A stretch of 5,111 bases of DNA from Planctomycetaceae bacterium (GTDB lineage Bacteria; Planctomycetota; Planctomycetia; Pirellulales; Thermoguttaceae): positions 1 through 5,111 of the forward strand of contig JAISBG010000461.1 of NCBI GenBank assembly GCA_031266315.1, given 5' to 3'. Positions 5,060-5,111 of the stretch are shown here, piece by piece. The first letter of the stretch is position 1. Every line of letters begins with the position of its first letter. Under the pieces are notes generated by a model. It searched no databases, was not told the DNA's origin, and saw only the letters and a list, made by a program, of their open reading frames with translations. The translations under genes and the position numbers were made by a program.

Positions 5060-5102
5060 AAACAGCTCTTTTCCTGTTTGAGAGAATTTGTTAAGATTCT
5101 CT
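5060..5102. repeat. two small inverted repeats near the right edge
   Basis: AAACAG (5060-5065) with CTGTTT (5074-5079), spacing 8, is followed by AGAGAAT (5081-5087) with ATTCTCT (5096-5102), spacing 8. Equal 8-base spacings in two adjacent dyads could suggest operators or an RNA leader for a gene beyond the window. They could equally be chance; no promoter or gene start is seen. Upstream, 5030-5044 is a T-rich tract with no convincing stem before it. Confidence 0.4.
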
Positions 5103-5111
5103 ATGGTATTA

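Overview
The window looks like a piece of a moderate-to-low GC bacterial chromosome, most probably from the Planctomycetes/PVC group. Three things point there: a Ser/Thr protein kinase whose N-terminal region carries the 'xxLVxSGLLxxWQxxQLLxGR' type of motif familiar from planctomycete kinases, TTG/GTG starts without clear Shine-Dalgarno sites, and gene-poor spacers full of small palindromes. The lineage is an inference from protein style only. Everything recognisable is on the + strand.

Layout. (1) From the left edge to 2708 lies a Tex-family RNA-binding transcription accessory protein: RNase H-like YqgF domain, helix-hairpin-helix region and S1 domain. Its frame is open at the left edge, and the visible part starts in a long Lys/Glu-rich low-complexity stretch where the N-terminal Tex helical domain would be expected. 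It ends in a long basic Arg/Asn/His/Gln-rich tail. (2) 2709-2991 is non-coding: two overlapping hairpins, a weak terminator candidate, a short degenerate repeat and two tandem sigma70-like promoters. The nearer promoter is very good (TTGACG, 17 bp, GATAAT) and drives (3) a tRNA-Ser(UGA), 2992-3079. (4) 3080-3543 is non-coding and rich in palindromes. It contains a 120-bp inverted-repeat element whose two ends fold into the same hairpin with compensatory base changes, plus two further hairpins. (5) 3544-4800 encodes a cytosolic Hanks-type Ser/Thr kinase with all catalytic residues, but with DMG and APD in place of DFG and APE and a long activation segment. (6) 4801-5111 is non-coding: a terminator-like hairpin, a perfect 8-bp hairpin, an 87-bp fold-back element with perfect 22-bp arms that are themselves palindromic, a partial second copy of the 8-bp hairpin sequence, and two small inverted repeats near the right edge.

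The genes do not form an obvious operon. Tex (RNA/transcription), tRNA-Ser and the kinase are separated by long spacers and probably have independent transcription. The most unusual content is the two clusters of REP/REPIN-like palindromes that bracket the kinase gene. Whether they are dispersed repeats mobilised by a RAYT-type transposase, MITE-like elements or structured RNAs cannot be settled from one window. I see no CRISPR array, transposase or integrase.
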